Below are positions 17,981 to 26,544 of a stretch of DNA of 64,000 nucleotides, in pieces. Made by a program: the position numbers and the translations under genes. This DNA comes from Metabacillus flavus (lineage in GTDB: Bacteria > Bacillota > Bacilli > Bacillales > Bacillaceae), in assembly GCF_018283675.1 (NCBI RefSeq), contig NZ_JAGVRK010000001.1:1054001-1118000 (forward strand), in the 5' to 3' direction. The notes beneath the pieces were generated by a model. The model had not been told where the DNA came from and searched no databases. It saw only the letters and a program-made list of their open reading frames with translations. Position 1 is the first letter of the stretch, and the number at the start of each line of letters is the position of its first letter.

Positions 17981-19489
17981 ATGTTGCGTATATATATAAA
18001 AGGAAATCAGGATGAACGGTTTCATCGGCCGCTTAGACTGATTTCCAATTTGTTTTTTGAAGAGACAGAACTTTTGTTTGAAGAAGGTGAAGCAGATTTA
18101 ACCGCGTCTATTGTGATTGAAGACCGCGGACAATCAGTTCTCGTTTCCGGAATCGCGGAAGCAGGCTGCCGCACCTATACGGCAAGCCACGAAAAGGATC
18201 TGACTGCTTTCTCTATAGAAAAGGAACGGTTTAAACAGATTAAAAACACATTGGCCCGCGTATACCTCATGCTGCTTCAAGAGCATACCGGCATTATTCA
18301 GCAGTGGGGCATCCTGACAGGAATGCGCCCGGTCAAACTGCTTCACAAAATGCTGCAGGACGGCATGACGAAAGAAGCAGCCCACCATAAGCTGCGGGAA
18401 GAATATTTAATTACCGAACAAAAAATACAGCTCATGCAAAGCATTGTGGACCGTCAATTAAAGGTGATTCCCGATCTCTATGACCTCGGCAGGGAAATCA
18501 GCATTTACATCGGAATTCCATTTTGCCCGACTAAATGCGCTTACTGCACATTCCCTGCGTTCGCTATGAATGGAAAACAAGGCAGAGTCGATTCGTTCCT
18601 TGGAGGTCTCCACTACGAAATGGAAGAGATCGGAAAGTACCTGAAGGAAAGCGGCATCAAAATTACGACTGTCTATTACGGCGGAGGAACGCCAACAAGT
18701 ATTTCTGCAGAGGAAATGGACATGCTGTACGAACGCATGATGGAAGTCTTCCCCGATGTGAAGAACATCCGGGAAGTGACCGTTGAAGCAGGACGCCCTG
18801 ATACGATCACACCTGAAAAGCTGGATGTCCTGAAGAAATACAGCATTGACCGCATCAGCATCAATCCGCAGTCCTATACACAGGAAACACTAAAGGCAAT
18901 CGGACGCCACCATACTGTGGAAGAAACGATTGAAAAGTTCCATCTTGCCCGCAAACACGGCATGAACAATATCAACATGGACCTGATCATTGGACTGCCA
19001 AATGAAGGGGTGGAGGAAATGGCGCACTCTCTTGCTGAAACGGAAAAGCTTATGCCTGAATCGCTCACCGTTCATACGCTCTCATTCAAACGCGCATCCG
19101 AAATGACCCAGAACAAAAAGCGCTATAAGGTGGCGAGCCGAGAAGAGACAAGCGACATGATGGGACTGGCTGTTGACTGGACTGCGAAAAACGGATATGA
19201 GCCGTATTACCTTTACCGTCAAAAGAATATCCTCGGGAATCTGGAGAACGTAGGATATGCGCTTGAAGGACAGGACTCCCTTTACAACATCATGATTATG
19301 GAAGAACAGCAGACCATACTCGGACTTGGCTGCGGAGCCGCCAGTAAATTCCGCGATCCTGAAACGGGAAAGATCTCACACTTCAACAACCCGAAGGATC
19401 CAAAATCGTATAATGATGGGTATAAGCATTATACAGAAGAGAAAATTCGGATTATGAGGGAACTGTTTGGTGTTAAGGAAGAGGTATAA
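17981..19489 (+). CDS. hemZ: HemZ, oxygen-independent coproporphyrinogen III oxidase-like radical SAM protein
   Basis: Radical SAM protein of 502 aa. The 4Fe-4S motif CPTKCAYC lies near residues 181-188, followed by the SAM-binding YYGGGTPTS and VTVEAGRPDT. It belongs to the HemN/HemZ/HemW group; B. subtilis HemZ is associated with coproporphyrinogen oxidation under low oxygen, although many HemN-like proteins have other roles. I chose the ATG at 17981 rather than the GTG at 17975, because AAAGGTG overlaps the GTG. It is followed by a strong terminator. Confidence 0.9.
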   Translation: MLRIYIKGNQDERFHRPLRLISNLFFEETELLFEEGEADLTASIVIEDRGQSVLVSGIAEAGCRTYTASHEKDLTAFSIEKERFKQIKNTLARVYLMLLQEHTGIIQQWGILTGMRPVKLLHKMLQDGMTKEAAHHKLREEYLITEQKIQLMQSIVDRQLKVIPDLYDLGREISIYIGIPFCPTKCAYCTFPAFAMNGKQGRVDSFLGGLHYEMEEIGKYLKESGIKITTVYYGGGTPTSISAEEMDMLYERMMEVFPDVKNIREVTVEAGRPDTITPEKLDVLKKYSIDRISINPQSYTQETLKAIGRHHTVEETIEKFHLARKHGMNNINMDLIIGLPNEGVEEMAHSLAETEKLMPESLTVHTLSFKRASEMTQNKKRYKVASREETSDMMGLAVDWTAKNGYEPYYLYRQKNILGNLENVGYALEGQDSLYNIMIMEEQQTILGLGCGAASKFRDPETGKISHFNNPKDPKSYNDGYKHYTEEKIRIMRELFGVKEEV

Positions 19490-19498
19490 GGTTTTTGG

Positions 19499-19527
19499 AA
19501 AGCCCGGCCGGAGAGCCGGGCTTTTTT
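19499..19527 (+). terminator. Terminator after hemZ
   Basis: AAGCCCGGC and GCCGGGCTT form a perfect stem with a CGGAGA loop and a run of T. Confidence 0.92.
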
Positions 19528-20118
19528 CAGTTGTGCAGGATTGATGGTAGCGGGGGAGATATGTTTGGGGAGGTGAAAAAAGGATGAGGCTTTGAAAAGA
19601 TAATAGTGAATCAGATTGGGTAAGCGGGCGTTATAATGATGGTCGGCGGGGCAAAAACCTGTGTGGAGTGCGGCTGTATAGTTTAAGTTTGCTACTGGAT
19701 CGGAATCCGGCAGGTCGAAACGTCCCGAATCGAAAATATATTGAAGTTTTCGATCATAAAGGACGCGATGCCAGGCAATGCGGACCGGACCCAGGTACTG
19801 ATTTGGTTTATGATGAAAAATTTTCGGTTTATGATGAATTTTTTTGGTTTATGATGAAATTCCTCCGGGTTATGATGAATTTTTCCAGATTATGATGAAA
19901 TTCTGAAATATATGATGAAATTGCAAATTATATGCTGAAAACGCATTACCCAGGCATCATGCAGTAAGTAGTCCAAATACTGCGAACCGCGTTCAGACCT
20001 GCTGAACTGCATCCAGCCAATCTCTTCATTTCTCACAATCTGTAACTTTACATCCCCCGATACGTCTTTTAAAATAGAATTTCCTATAGGTTTTGCTTTA
20101 GGACAGGAGGATCTTATT
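19528..20118. other. Gene-free spacer of about 590 bases
   Basis: I find no credible gene here. The longest open frame (19668-19895) has no good RBS and is largely made of the repeat described separately. The left part has a GC-rich stretch, the centre holds the phased TATGATGAA array, and the right part (19940-20100) leads to the RBS of the acetyltransferase. In B. subtilis, as I recall, the khtSTU genes lie between hemZ and yhaR, so this is a rearranged junction. Confidence 0.7.
19809..19939 (+). repeat. Seven-copy degenerate repeat phased at two DNA turns
   Basis: The core TATGATGAA occurs exactly at 19809, 19830, 19850, 19871, 19891 and 19911, with TATGCTGAA at 19931. Spacings are 21, 20, 21, 20, 20 and 20 bases, close to two helical turns. 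Flanks are AT-rich and variable, often TT before and ATT after the core. Even phasing on one face of the helix resembles iterons or multi-site operators. No function is known to me. Confidence 0.85.
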
Positions 20119-20556
20119 ATGTTTGAGATAAAACCAATTCAATCAATGGAAGCGATTCCGCTTCGCCAGATGGTGATTTCACCGGACTCGCCATTGGAAG
20201 AGAGCAAGTATACCGGAGATGAAAACGAAGATACCATACATATTGGAGCGTTTGCGAAGGATCAGCTTGTCGGGGCAGCCTCTTTTTATAAGGAGCAGCA
20301 TGCTAAATTAAGCGGTAAAAGCATGTACCGCCTTAGAGGGCTTGCAATTGATCCCGGTCACCGCAATGAGTTAAGAGGGCAGACACTTATTCTGTTCGGT
20401 GAGAACCTTTTAGCACAAAATGGAATTGATGTGCTTTGGTGCACGACAAAGCTGTCAAATCTGCCATACTATCAGCATCTTGGATTCCAGGAGACAGAGC
20501 ATACCTTCAATGAAGGAGAAAAAGGTCTTCAGGTTTTGATGGTTAAGCATATATGA
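20119..20556 (+). CDS. GNAT-family N-acetyltransferase
   Basis: Small acetyltransferase-like protein of 145 aa with the GNAT pattern RLRGLAIDPGHRNELRGQTL and the late FQETEHTF strand; LPYYQHLGF matches the usual YxxxGF. The pyrophosphate loop (normally RxxGxG/A) reads HRNELRGQ, a little unusual. The RBS is ACAGGAGG. Stand-alone gene with its own terminator; substrate unknown. Confidence 0.8.
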   Translation: MFEIKPIQSMEAIPLRQMVISPDSPLEESKYTGDENEDTIHIGAFAKDQLVGAASFYKEQHAKLSGKSMYRLRGLAIDPGHRNELRGQTLILFGENLLAQNGIDVLWCTTKLSNLPYYQHLGFQETEHTFNEGEKGLQVLMVKHI

Positions 20557-20567
20557 TTATTTCAGCC

Positions 20568-20601
20568 GAGCGGGCATGATTGAATGCCCGCTCATTTTTT
20601 A
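20568..20601 (+). terminator. Terminator after the acetyltransferase gene
   Basis: GAGCGGGCAT and ATGCCCGCTC form a perfect 10-bp stem, followed by ATTTTTTAT. Confidence 0.92.
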
Positions 20602-20653
20602 TGGCGCAAAAGAAGGATTTTACCAGAATGATAGGAAAGTATATAGAGAGACA

Positions 20654-20686
20654 TTCATTTTTACAGAAAAAATGAAAGCGATTCCA
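20654..20686 (+). promoter_or_regulatory. cre site plus inverted repeat ahead of the beta-oxidation operon
   Basis: ATGAAAGCGATTCCA (20672-20686) matches the cre consensus at all fixed positions. It overlaps an inverted repeat, TTCATTTTT (20654-20662) and AAAAATGAA (20668-20676). A -10-like TATATA lies just upstream at 20640. CcpA repression is likely, and the inverted repeat may bind a second, fatty-acid-responsive repressor. It does not have the orientation of the B. subtilis FadR box (TGAATGA-N4-TCATTCA). Confidence 0.6.
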
Positions 20687-20703
20687 AATTTGGAGGGGAT
20701 ACG

Positions 20704-22263
20704 ATGTATTCATCAATCGGGAAGCTTTTTGATTTAGCGGCGGAAAAGGGCAGGGATAAAGAGGCGCTTGCTGATGTTTCTCGCGGTATAAGAAGGACTT
20801 TCAGCGAATGGAAGACAGATGTGAATCAATGTGCAAATGCTCTTCATGAAGCTGGGGTGAAAAAGGGAGACCGTGTTTCCACTTTCCTTTTTAACTGTGC
20901 GGAGCTTGCGACGGTGTTCTTTGCCTGTGCAAAGATTGGGGCAGTGCTGAACCCGATTAATTTTCGCTTGAAATCACAGGAAGTAGCATTTATTTTAACG
21001 GACTGTTCTCCGAAGCTCGTACTGTTTGAGAAAGCTCTCACACCTGAAATTGATGCGCTGCATGAGCAATTCCCCTATACGCTTTTCTGGTCCATTGATT
21101 CGGCTCCTCCATCGTATGCGTCCTATTATCATGACAAGGTGAAATCCGCTCCTGTTCATGATGTGCAGACAGAGGTTGCTGAGGATGATTTGTATGCCAT
21201 TATGTACACGAGCGGGACAACGGGCCGTCCAAAAGGCGTGCTTCACAGGCACCGTGACATGATTGATCAGGCGATGGTTTGCGCTATGGCACTTCGGCTC
21301 ACTCCAAATGACTGCGGTCTGACAGCCGCTCCGATGTTTCACTGTGCCGAGCTTCATTGCTGCTTCCTTCCAAGAGTATTGATTGGGGCTAAAAATGTAA
21401 TTCTGCACCATTTTGATCCTAAGCAGGTCCTGGATGTTATAGAAAAAGATCAGGTTACTATTATGTTCGGAGCCCCGACGATGTGGAATATGCTCCTGCA
21501 GGAAGACTTGGGGTTAGCTGACTTCAGCAGTATGAGGGTTGGTCTTTATGGTGCTGCCCCAATGGCTCCTGCTTTAGTAAAAGCCCTAAAAGAGGCGGTT
21601 GGTATTGATCTGGTTCAGGCATATGGCATGACGGAGATGGGTCCGGCTGTGACCTTCCTTGCTGAGGATGAACAGCTGACAAAGGCCGGTTCTGCAGGAA
21701 GAGTATGCTTTGGGCATGAACTGATTATCGCACGTCCGAATGAAGAGGGACCGGCCGAACCGGATGACCGGCTCAAGCCTTATGAGGTGGGGGAAATTCT
21801 CGTTAAGGGCCCATCCGTAATGGCAGGCTATCATCAAAGACCGGAGGCGAGTGAGAAGGCTTTGTATAAAGGGTGGTATCACTCTGGAGACCTCGGTTAT
21901 TTGGATAAAGACGGCTATTTGTTCGTTGCAGACCGTGTGGATGACATGATAATCAGCGGCGGAGAAAACGTATATCCGCGCGAGGTGGAAGACGCTCTGT
22001 ATGAGCATGAAGGTGTTCTTGACGCAGCCGTTCTCGGAGAGCCGGATGAAAAATGGGGCGAAACCGTGGTGGCGTATATTGTAAAGAAAAATCCAGAATT
22101 GACAGAGGATGATCTTGAAATTTTTTGCAAGGAAGGAAGCCGGTTAGCGGCCTATAAGCGACCGCGAAAATATATTTTTACTGAACAGCTGCCAAGAAAT
22201 GCAAGCGGGAAAATCCAGAAGTTCCTGCTGAGGGAGCAGCTTGCCGCACATACACAAGCGTAA
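20704..22263 (+). CDS. Acyl-CoA synthetase (AMP-forming fatty acid:CoA ligase)
   Basis: Activates fatty acids to acyl-CoA, first step of the linked pathway; 519 aa. The ANL-superfamily P-loop YTSGTTGRPKG is near residue 168, then QAYGMTEMGP, YHSGDLGYLDKDGYLFVADR, DDMIISGGENVYPREVE and the catalytic Lys in PRNASGKIQKF. The RBS is GGAGGGG. It overlaps no neighbour but is followed within 20 bases by the acyl-CoA dehydrogenase start. Chain length is not readable. Confidence 0.92.
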   Translation: MYSSIGKLFDLAAEKGRDKEALADVSRGIRRTFSEWKTDVNQCANALHEAGVKKGDRVSTFLFNCAELATVFFACAKIGAVLNPINFRLKSQEVAFILTDCSPKLVLFEKALTPEIDALHEQFPYTLFWSIDSAPPSYASYYHDKVKSAPVHDVQTEVAEDDLYAIMYTSGTTGRPKGVLHRHRDMIDQAMVCAMALRLTPNDCGLTAAPMFHCAELHCCFLPRVLIGAKNVILHHFDPKQVLDVIEKDQVTIMFGAPTMWNMLLQEDLGLADFSSMRVGLYGAAPMAPALVKALKEAVGIDLVQAYGMTEMGPAVTFLAEDEQLTKAGSAGRVCFGHELIIARPNEEGPAEPDDRLKPYEVGEILVKGPSVMAGYHQRPEASEKALYKGWYHSGDLGYLDKDGYLFVADRVDDMIISGGENVYPREVEDALYEHEGVLDAAVLGEPDEKWGETVVAYIVKKNPELTEDDLEIFCKEGSRLAAYKRPRKYIFTEQLPRNASGKIQKFLLREQLAAHTQA

Positions 22264-22282
22264 CGGGAAGGATGAAGCAGCA

Positions 22283-23431
22283 ATGACAGCAGCCGTCTAT
22301 GTAAAAGAAGAGCATGCCATTTTCAGAAGTTCTTTGAGGAAGTTTTTGCAGAAGGAAGCCGTGCCTTTTTATGAGAAATGGGAAAAGGACCGTCTTATTC
22401 CAAGAGATTTTTGGATCAAAGCGGGGAAGGAAGGTTATTTATGTCCATGGGTCGATGAAGAATACGGCGGACTGAATGCAGATTTTGGCTATTCCGTCAT
22501 CTTGAATGAAGAAATGGAGAAGGTCGGCTCAAGTCTGATCGGTTTCGGACTTCATAGCGATATCACCGTCCCATATATTCATGAATTCGGAACAACAGAG
22601 CAAAAGCAGCGCTGGCTGCCCGGCTGTGTAACCGGCGACTTGATTACCGCCATTGCCATGACCGAACCCGGAGCAGGTTCGGATTTAGCGGGGATCAAGA
22701 CCACTGCGGTGAAAGAGGGCAATTCCTACAGGCTGAATGGTTCGAAAACGTTCATTACGAACGGTATACATGCGGACCTTGTGATCGTCGTCTGTAAAAC
22801 AGATCCGAAGGCGGTTCCTGCGCATAAAGGAATCAGCCTGATTGCTGTAGAGAAAGAAACCATCGGTTTTCACAAAGGGAAAAAGCTCGACAAGGTGGGG
22901 CTGCATGCCCAGGATACAGCTGAGCTGTATTTTGAAGATGCGATCGTACCTGCAGAGAACCTGCTTGGGGAAGAAGGAAAAGGCTTCTACTATCTCATGC
23001 AGATGCTTCAGCAGGAGCGGCTGCTTGTCGGAATTTGTGCGCAGGCTTCTGCGGAACGGATTTTGGAACTTACGACCGATTATGTGAAGGACCGTGAAGC
23101 CTTTGGAAAATCAATCAGCAAGCTCCAAACCGTTCAATTCCGTCTTGCTGAAATGGCGACCGAAGTGCAAATTGGCCGTTCATTTTTAAATGAAGCCATT
23201 CAGGAGCATATGGAAGGAAAGGATGCCGTTCAAAAGGTATCAATGGCTAAATGGTGGCTCACTGACATGGCAAAGCGCATAGCCGCAGAAGGAATACAGC
23301 TGCATGGCGGGTATGGATACATGGAGGAATACGAGGTTGCCAGACGGTACCGTGATATTCCGGTTATGGCCATTTACGCCGGCACAAACGAAATCATGAA
23401 AACGATTATTGCGAAAAAGATGGGACTTTAA
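22283..23431 (+). CDS. Acyl-CoA dehydrogenase
   Basis: FAD enzyme making the 2,3-double bond of acyl-CoA; 382 aa from the ATG at 22283, which lies behind GGGAAGG. In-frame codons further upstream overlap the ligase gene and have no RBS. FAD and substrate marks are AMTEPGAGSDLAGI, NGSKTFITNG and LHGGYGYMEEYEVAR. The usual C-terminal base motif YEGT reads YAGTNEIM, as in long-chain and isovaleryl types, where the base is a Glu in the earlier helix. QQERLLVG offers that Glu. A long or branched acyl substrate is therefore favoured. Confidence 0.92.
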   Translation: MTAAVYVKEEHAIFRSSLRKFLQKEAVPFYEKWEKDRLIPRDFWIKAGKEGYLCPWVDEEYGGLNADFGYSVILNEEMEKVGSSLIGFGLHSDITVPYIHEFGTTEQKQRWLPGCVTGDLITAIAMTEPGAGSDLAGIKTTAVKEGNSYRLNGSKTFITNGIHADLVIVVCKTDPKAVPAHKGISLIAVEKETIGFHKGKKLDKVGLHAQDTAELYFEDAIVPAENLLGEEGKGFYYLMQMLQQERLLVGICAQASAERILELTTDYVKDREAFGKSISKLQTVQFRLAEMATEVQIGRSFLNEAIQEHMEGKDAVQKVSMAKWWLTDMAKRIAAEGIQLHGGYGYMEEYEVARRYRDIPVMAIYAGTNEIMKTIIAKKMGL

Positions 23432-23447
23432 ATAGGGGGAGAAGCTT

Positions 23448-24323
23448 ATGGGCCTTACAAAAATAGCGGTGATCGGGGCAGGGTTAATGGGAAGCGGCAT
23501 TGCCCAGTCGCTTGCAATGGGAGGGAAACGGGTCAAACTCTATGATTCCTCCAAACAGTCTCTGAAAAGGGCAGAAGACTCTATTGAAAAAAGCCTGCAG
23601 CGCTTCGTTAAAGCAGGGACAATGAATGAAGAGGCTGTTTTCACGGTTATGGAGCATATTCATCCCGTTCATGATGTGTGGGAAGCCGTAAAGGATGCAG
23701 AGCTTGTCATAGAGGCGGTTCCGGAATCACTCTCATTAAAAAAACTAGTATTTGAGGAAATCGACCGGCTGGCGCCGGAGGAAGCCATTTTGGCCACAAA
23801 TACATCTGAATTAAGTGTTACAGCGATTGCGGCTGCGACAAGCCGGCCGGATAAAGTACTCGGTATGCACTGGTTCAATCCTGCGCCGGTCATGAGGCTG
23901 ATTGAAATTGTGCAGGGCGAGGATACATCACCTGAAACCATTAAAGCCGTTGAAGAGGTTTCACAGGAAATAGGGAAGGAAACGGTTCTCGTCAAGGATC
24001 GGCAGGGCTTTGTCACGACAAGGGCTCTTACTGCACATCTGCTGGAATGCATAAGGATGCATGAAGAAGGGGTGGCAAATGCCAAAGATATTGATAAAGC
24101 CATCCGATTGGGTCTGAACTATCCAATGGGACCGCTGGAGCTTGCCGATCTTATAGGACTTGATACGATGCTGTTCGTCAGCGAAGGAATGACCGCTGCC
24201 TACGGCGATCGCTTTTTGCCCCCTCAGAGTTTGAGAAAAATGGTTGAAGCAGGTCATTTTGGACGAAAAACGGGAAAAGGTTTTTATACTTATACTGTTC
24301 AAAGGGAGACGAGTAAGCAATGA
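23448..24323 (+). CDS. 3-hydroxyacyl-CoA dehydrogenase (3-hydroxybutyryl-CoA dehydrogenase type)
   Basis: NAD-dependent oxidation of L-3-hydroxyacyl-CoA; 291 aa. The Rossmann motif is IGAGLMGSGIAQ, with the catalytic His in LGMHWFNPAPVMRLIEIV and the C-terminal domain signature DIDKAIRLGLNYPMGPLEL. The RBS is GGGGGAG. Its stop overlaps the thiolase start by four bases (ATGA). A single-domain enzyme, so hydratase activity must come from the gene at 25488. Confidence 0.93.
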   Translation: MGLTKIAVIGAGLMGSGIAQSLAMGGKRVKLYDSSKQSLKRAEDSIEKSLQRFVKAGTMNEEAVFTVMEHIHPVHDVWEAVKDAELVIEAVPESLSLKKLVFEEIDRLAPEEAILATNTSELSVTAIAAATSRPDKVLGMHWFNPAPVMRLIEIVQGEDTSPETIKAVEEVSQEIGKETVLVKDRQGFVTTRALTAHLLECIRMHEEGVANAKDIDKAIRLGLNYPMGPLELADLIGLDTMLFVSEGMTAAYGDRFLPPQSLRKMVEAGHFGRKTGKGFYTYTVQRETSKQ

Positions 24324-25474
24324 GCAGAGAAGCCGTCATCATTGAAGCGGTCCGCACACCCGCAGGCAAGAGAAAGGGAGTCTGCCGCGAAACGCATCCG
24401 GTGCATCTGGCTTCTGGAATCCTTAAAGAATTGACTCGGCGTTCGGGATTAGATCCAAGCCTAATCGAAGATGTGGTCATGGGATGTGTCAGTTCTATCG
24501 GGGAACAGGGCTTAAACATTGGCCGCCTGGCTTCTCTGGATGCTGGTTTTCCAGTAACCGTGCCATCTGTTCAGCTGAATCGGATGTGCGGTTCAGGATT
24601 GCAGGCGATCCAGTTTGCCTGCCAGGAAATTACGTCCGGAGATATGGACATTACGGTCGCCGCAGGAGTGGAGAGCATGACTAAGGTGCCGATTTTGAGC
24701 GATGGAAATGATCAAACCATTCCCCCTTCTTTAAAGGGAAAATATGACTTTGTTCATCAGGGAGTATCGGCCGAACTTATTGCAGAAAAATACAACCTTA
24801 CACGGGAAGAACTGGATCAATTTTCATTTGAAAGCCACCAGAAGGCGCTTGCGGCTCAGAAAAATGGAAGATTCGATGCGGAAATTTTCCCTGTAACAGG
24901 AATTGACCGTGACGGAAATACTATCACAGTAGCACAGGACGAAGGACCTCGTGCTGATACATCAGTGGAAGCCCTGGCAGCATTGAAGCCTGTTTTTAAA
25001 GAAAATGGTGTCATTACAGCGGGAAATGCCAGCCAGATGAGTGACGGGGCTGCGGCTGTGCTGCTGATGGAAAAAAACAAAGCGCTAGAAATGGGATTCA
25101 AGCCCCGCGCGAGAATTGTCGCAAATACAATCGTTGGGTCAGATCCGATTTTAATGCTGGATGGAGTTATCCCAGCGACGAAAAAAGTGCTCGGTAAAGC
25201 CGGGCTGAAGATTGAAGACATCGATCTGTTTGAAATAAACGAAGCCTTCGCGCCTGTCGTTTTAGCCTGGATGAAGGAATTGGGACCGGACAGAGCGAAA
25301 GTAAATGTAAACGGAGGGGCCATAGCACTCGGTCATCCGCTTGGAGCAACTGGCGTTAAACTAATGACGACACTGCTTCATGAACTGGAACGCAGAAACG
25401 GCCGCTATGGACTTTTGACCATCTGCATCGGCCACGGAATGGCTGTCGCAACCATCATTGAACGATTAAACTAA
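24320..25474 (+). CDS. Acetyl-CoA C-acyltransferase (thiolase)
   Basis: Thiolytic cleavage of 3-ketoacyl-CoA, or acetoacetyl-CoA formation; 384 aa. The acylated Cys is in LNRMCGSGLQA (near residue 89), the His in GGAIALGHPLGATG (near 338) and the second Cys in CIGHGMA, where CIGGG is usual. The mid-region NASQMSDGAAAV is present. Coupled to the dehydrogenase by overlap. It completes the thiolytic step of the operon. Confidence 0.93.
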   Translation: MSREAVIIEAVRTPAGKRKGVCRETHPVHLASGILKELTRRSGLDPSLIEDVVMGCVSSIGEQGLNIGRLASLDAGFPVTVPSVQLNRMCGSGLQAIQFACQEITSGDMDITVAAGVESMTKVPILSDGNDQTIPPSLKGKYDFVHQGVSAELIAEKYNLTREELDQFSFESHQKALAAQKNGRFDAEIFPVTGIDRDGNTITVAQDEGPRADTSVEALAALKPVFKENGVITAGNASQMSDGAAAVLLMEKNKALEMGFKPRARIVANTIVGSDPILMLDGVIPATKKVLGKAGLKIEDIDLFEINEAFAPVVLAWMKELGPDRAKVNVNGGAIALGHPLGATGVKLMTTLLHELERRNGRYGLLTICIGHGMAVATIIERLN

Positions 25475-25487
25475 AGGGGATGAAGCA

Positions 25488-26258
25488 ATGAACACAGTAA
25501 ATGTAGTGTATGAGGGAAGAGTTGCAAAAGTCGAAATGAGCAGACCGGACGTACTGAATGCGATGGACAGTGAGATGCTGAGTGAGCTTCTTGCAGCATT
25601 TAAAGAAGTGCGCGATAGTGAAGCCGATATTTTAGTGATTTCAGGAGCGGGAAGAGGATTTTCTTCTGGCGGTGATATTAAGTCGATGCTTTCGGATATG
25701 GATGAGTCCGCATTTTCATCCGTCATGTATACCATCTCGCAAATGATTACGGAGCTATATACGATGCCGAAACTCACCATCAGTGCCATTCACGGTGCGG
25801 CGGCGGGACTTGGTTTCAGCCTGGCACTTGCATGTGACCATGTAATCGCGCATGAAACGGCGATTCTCTCTATGAACTTCATCGGAATCGGTCTGATTCC
25901 AGACGGCGGCGGCCACTTCTTTATGGAAAAACGTTTAGGCGAAACGAAAGCGAAGCAGATGATCTGGGAGGGAAGAAGACTCTCAAGCGAAGATGCGAAG
26001 CAAGCAGGCCTTATCGATCAAATGGTGGCAGGGGATATGAAAGCGGCAGTTGAAGAGAAAATCTCTGAATGGCTTGAAAAACCAATTGCTGCCATGATTG
26101 AGACAAAACGCATTTACACATCCAGAAGTGCAGCAGATCTTGAATCCATTTTAAGTCTAGAAACCTCTTCTCAATATAAGATGAGACAAACAAATGATCA
26201 CAGAGAAGGAATTTCTTCTTTCTTAGAAAAAAGACAGCCTCAGTTTTCAGGTAAGTAA
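25488..26258 (+). CDS. yhaR: Enoyl-CoA hydratase/isomerase family protein YhaR
   Basis: Crotonase-fold protein of 256 aa. Oxyanion-hole segments are SGAGRGFSSGGDIKSM and HGAAAGLGFSLALACD. In classic hydratases two Glu residues lie in the next helices; here the region reads FIGIGLIPDGGGHFF, with Asp at the second position, like PaaG-type isomerases. It may be a hydratase, an isomerase, or both. Last gene of the beta-oxidation operon, 13 bases after the thiolase. Position next to yhzD and yhaQ supports the name yhaR. Confidence 0.87.
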   Translation: MNTVNVVYEGRVAKVEMSRPDVLNAMDSEMLSELLAAFKEVRDSEADILVISGAGRGFSSGGDIKSMLSDMDESAFSSVMYTISQMITELYTMPKLTISAIHGAAAGLGFSLALACDHVIAHETAILSMNFIGIGLIPDGGGHFFMEKRLGETKAKQMIWEGRRLSSEDAKQAGLIDQMVAGDMKAAVEEKISEWLEKPIAAMIETKRIYTSRSAADLESILSLETSSQYKMRQTNDHREGISSFLEKRQPQFSGK

Positions 26259-26287
26259 TTCAAATGCTATAGAATAGGCAAACACAC

Positions 26288-26314
26288 AAAAGAGGTGCAT
26301 ATAGCACCTCTTTT
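26288..26314. terminator. Bidirectional terminator between yhaR and yhzD
   Basis: AAAAGAGGTGC and GCACCTCTTTT form a perfect stem with an ATATA loop. A and T runs on both sides allow function in both directions between two converging genes. Confidence 0.92.
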
Positions 26315-26315
26315 C

Positions 26316-26501
26316 CTAACGCTCAAATAACACCATCTTGCCGGCCGCATTCACACAGCGGTGCGTTTTCTTTGTATAATTTTTTTCCTCGAGTTTTTGA
26401 ATTCCGAGATCCTTTGCTTCCTGCTCGCTGGCTGCCTCGAAGCTTTCATCCAGCAGCTTTTCCCCATTTTTTTCAAATACTGTTAAGTAGTACTTTCCCA
26501 T
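26316..26501 (-). CDS. yhzD: YhzD-like small protein
   Basis: Protein of 61 aa: MGKYYLTVFEKNGEKLLDES, then a Glu/Ala-rich helix, then KTHRCVNAAGKMVLFER. Start, length and the YYLTVFEK and THRCV segments match YhzD of B. subtilis as I recall it. Function unknown; no membrane segment or signal peptide. It ends at the shared terminator and faces away from yhaQ. Confidence 0.8.
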   Translation of the reverse strand: MGKYYLTVFEKNGEKLLDESFEAASEQEAKDLGIQKLEEKNYTKKTHRCVNAAGKMVLFER

Positions 26502-26544
26502 CGCTGTCTCCCCTTTGCATCATTAAAATCGTCATCTATTATTA

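Noticed and set aside
19628-19640. PerR/Fur-like half site TTATAATGAT
   Set aside because: Only one half is present and it lies far from the nearest gene start.
19668-19895. 75-codon open frame in the spacer after hemZ
   Set aside because: No proper RBS, unusual composition, and its second half is simply the TATGATGAA repeat read in one frame.
19809-19939. CRISPR array
   Set aside because: Repeats are only 9 bp with 11-12 bp gaps, degenerate, and no cas genes are near.
20654-20676. FadR box before the beta-oxidation operon
   Set aside because: The half-sites are in the opposite orientation (TTCATT...AATGAA) to TGAATGA-N4-TCATTCA.
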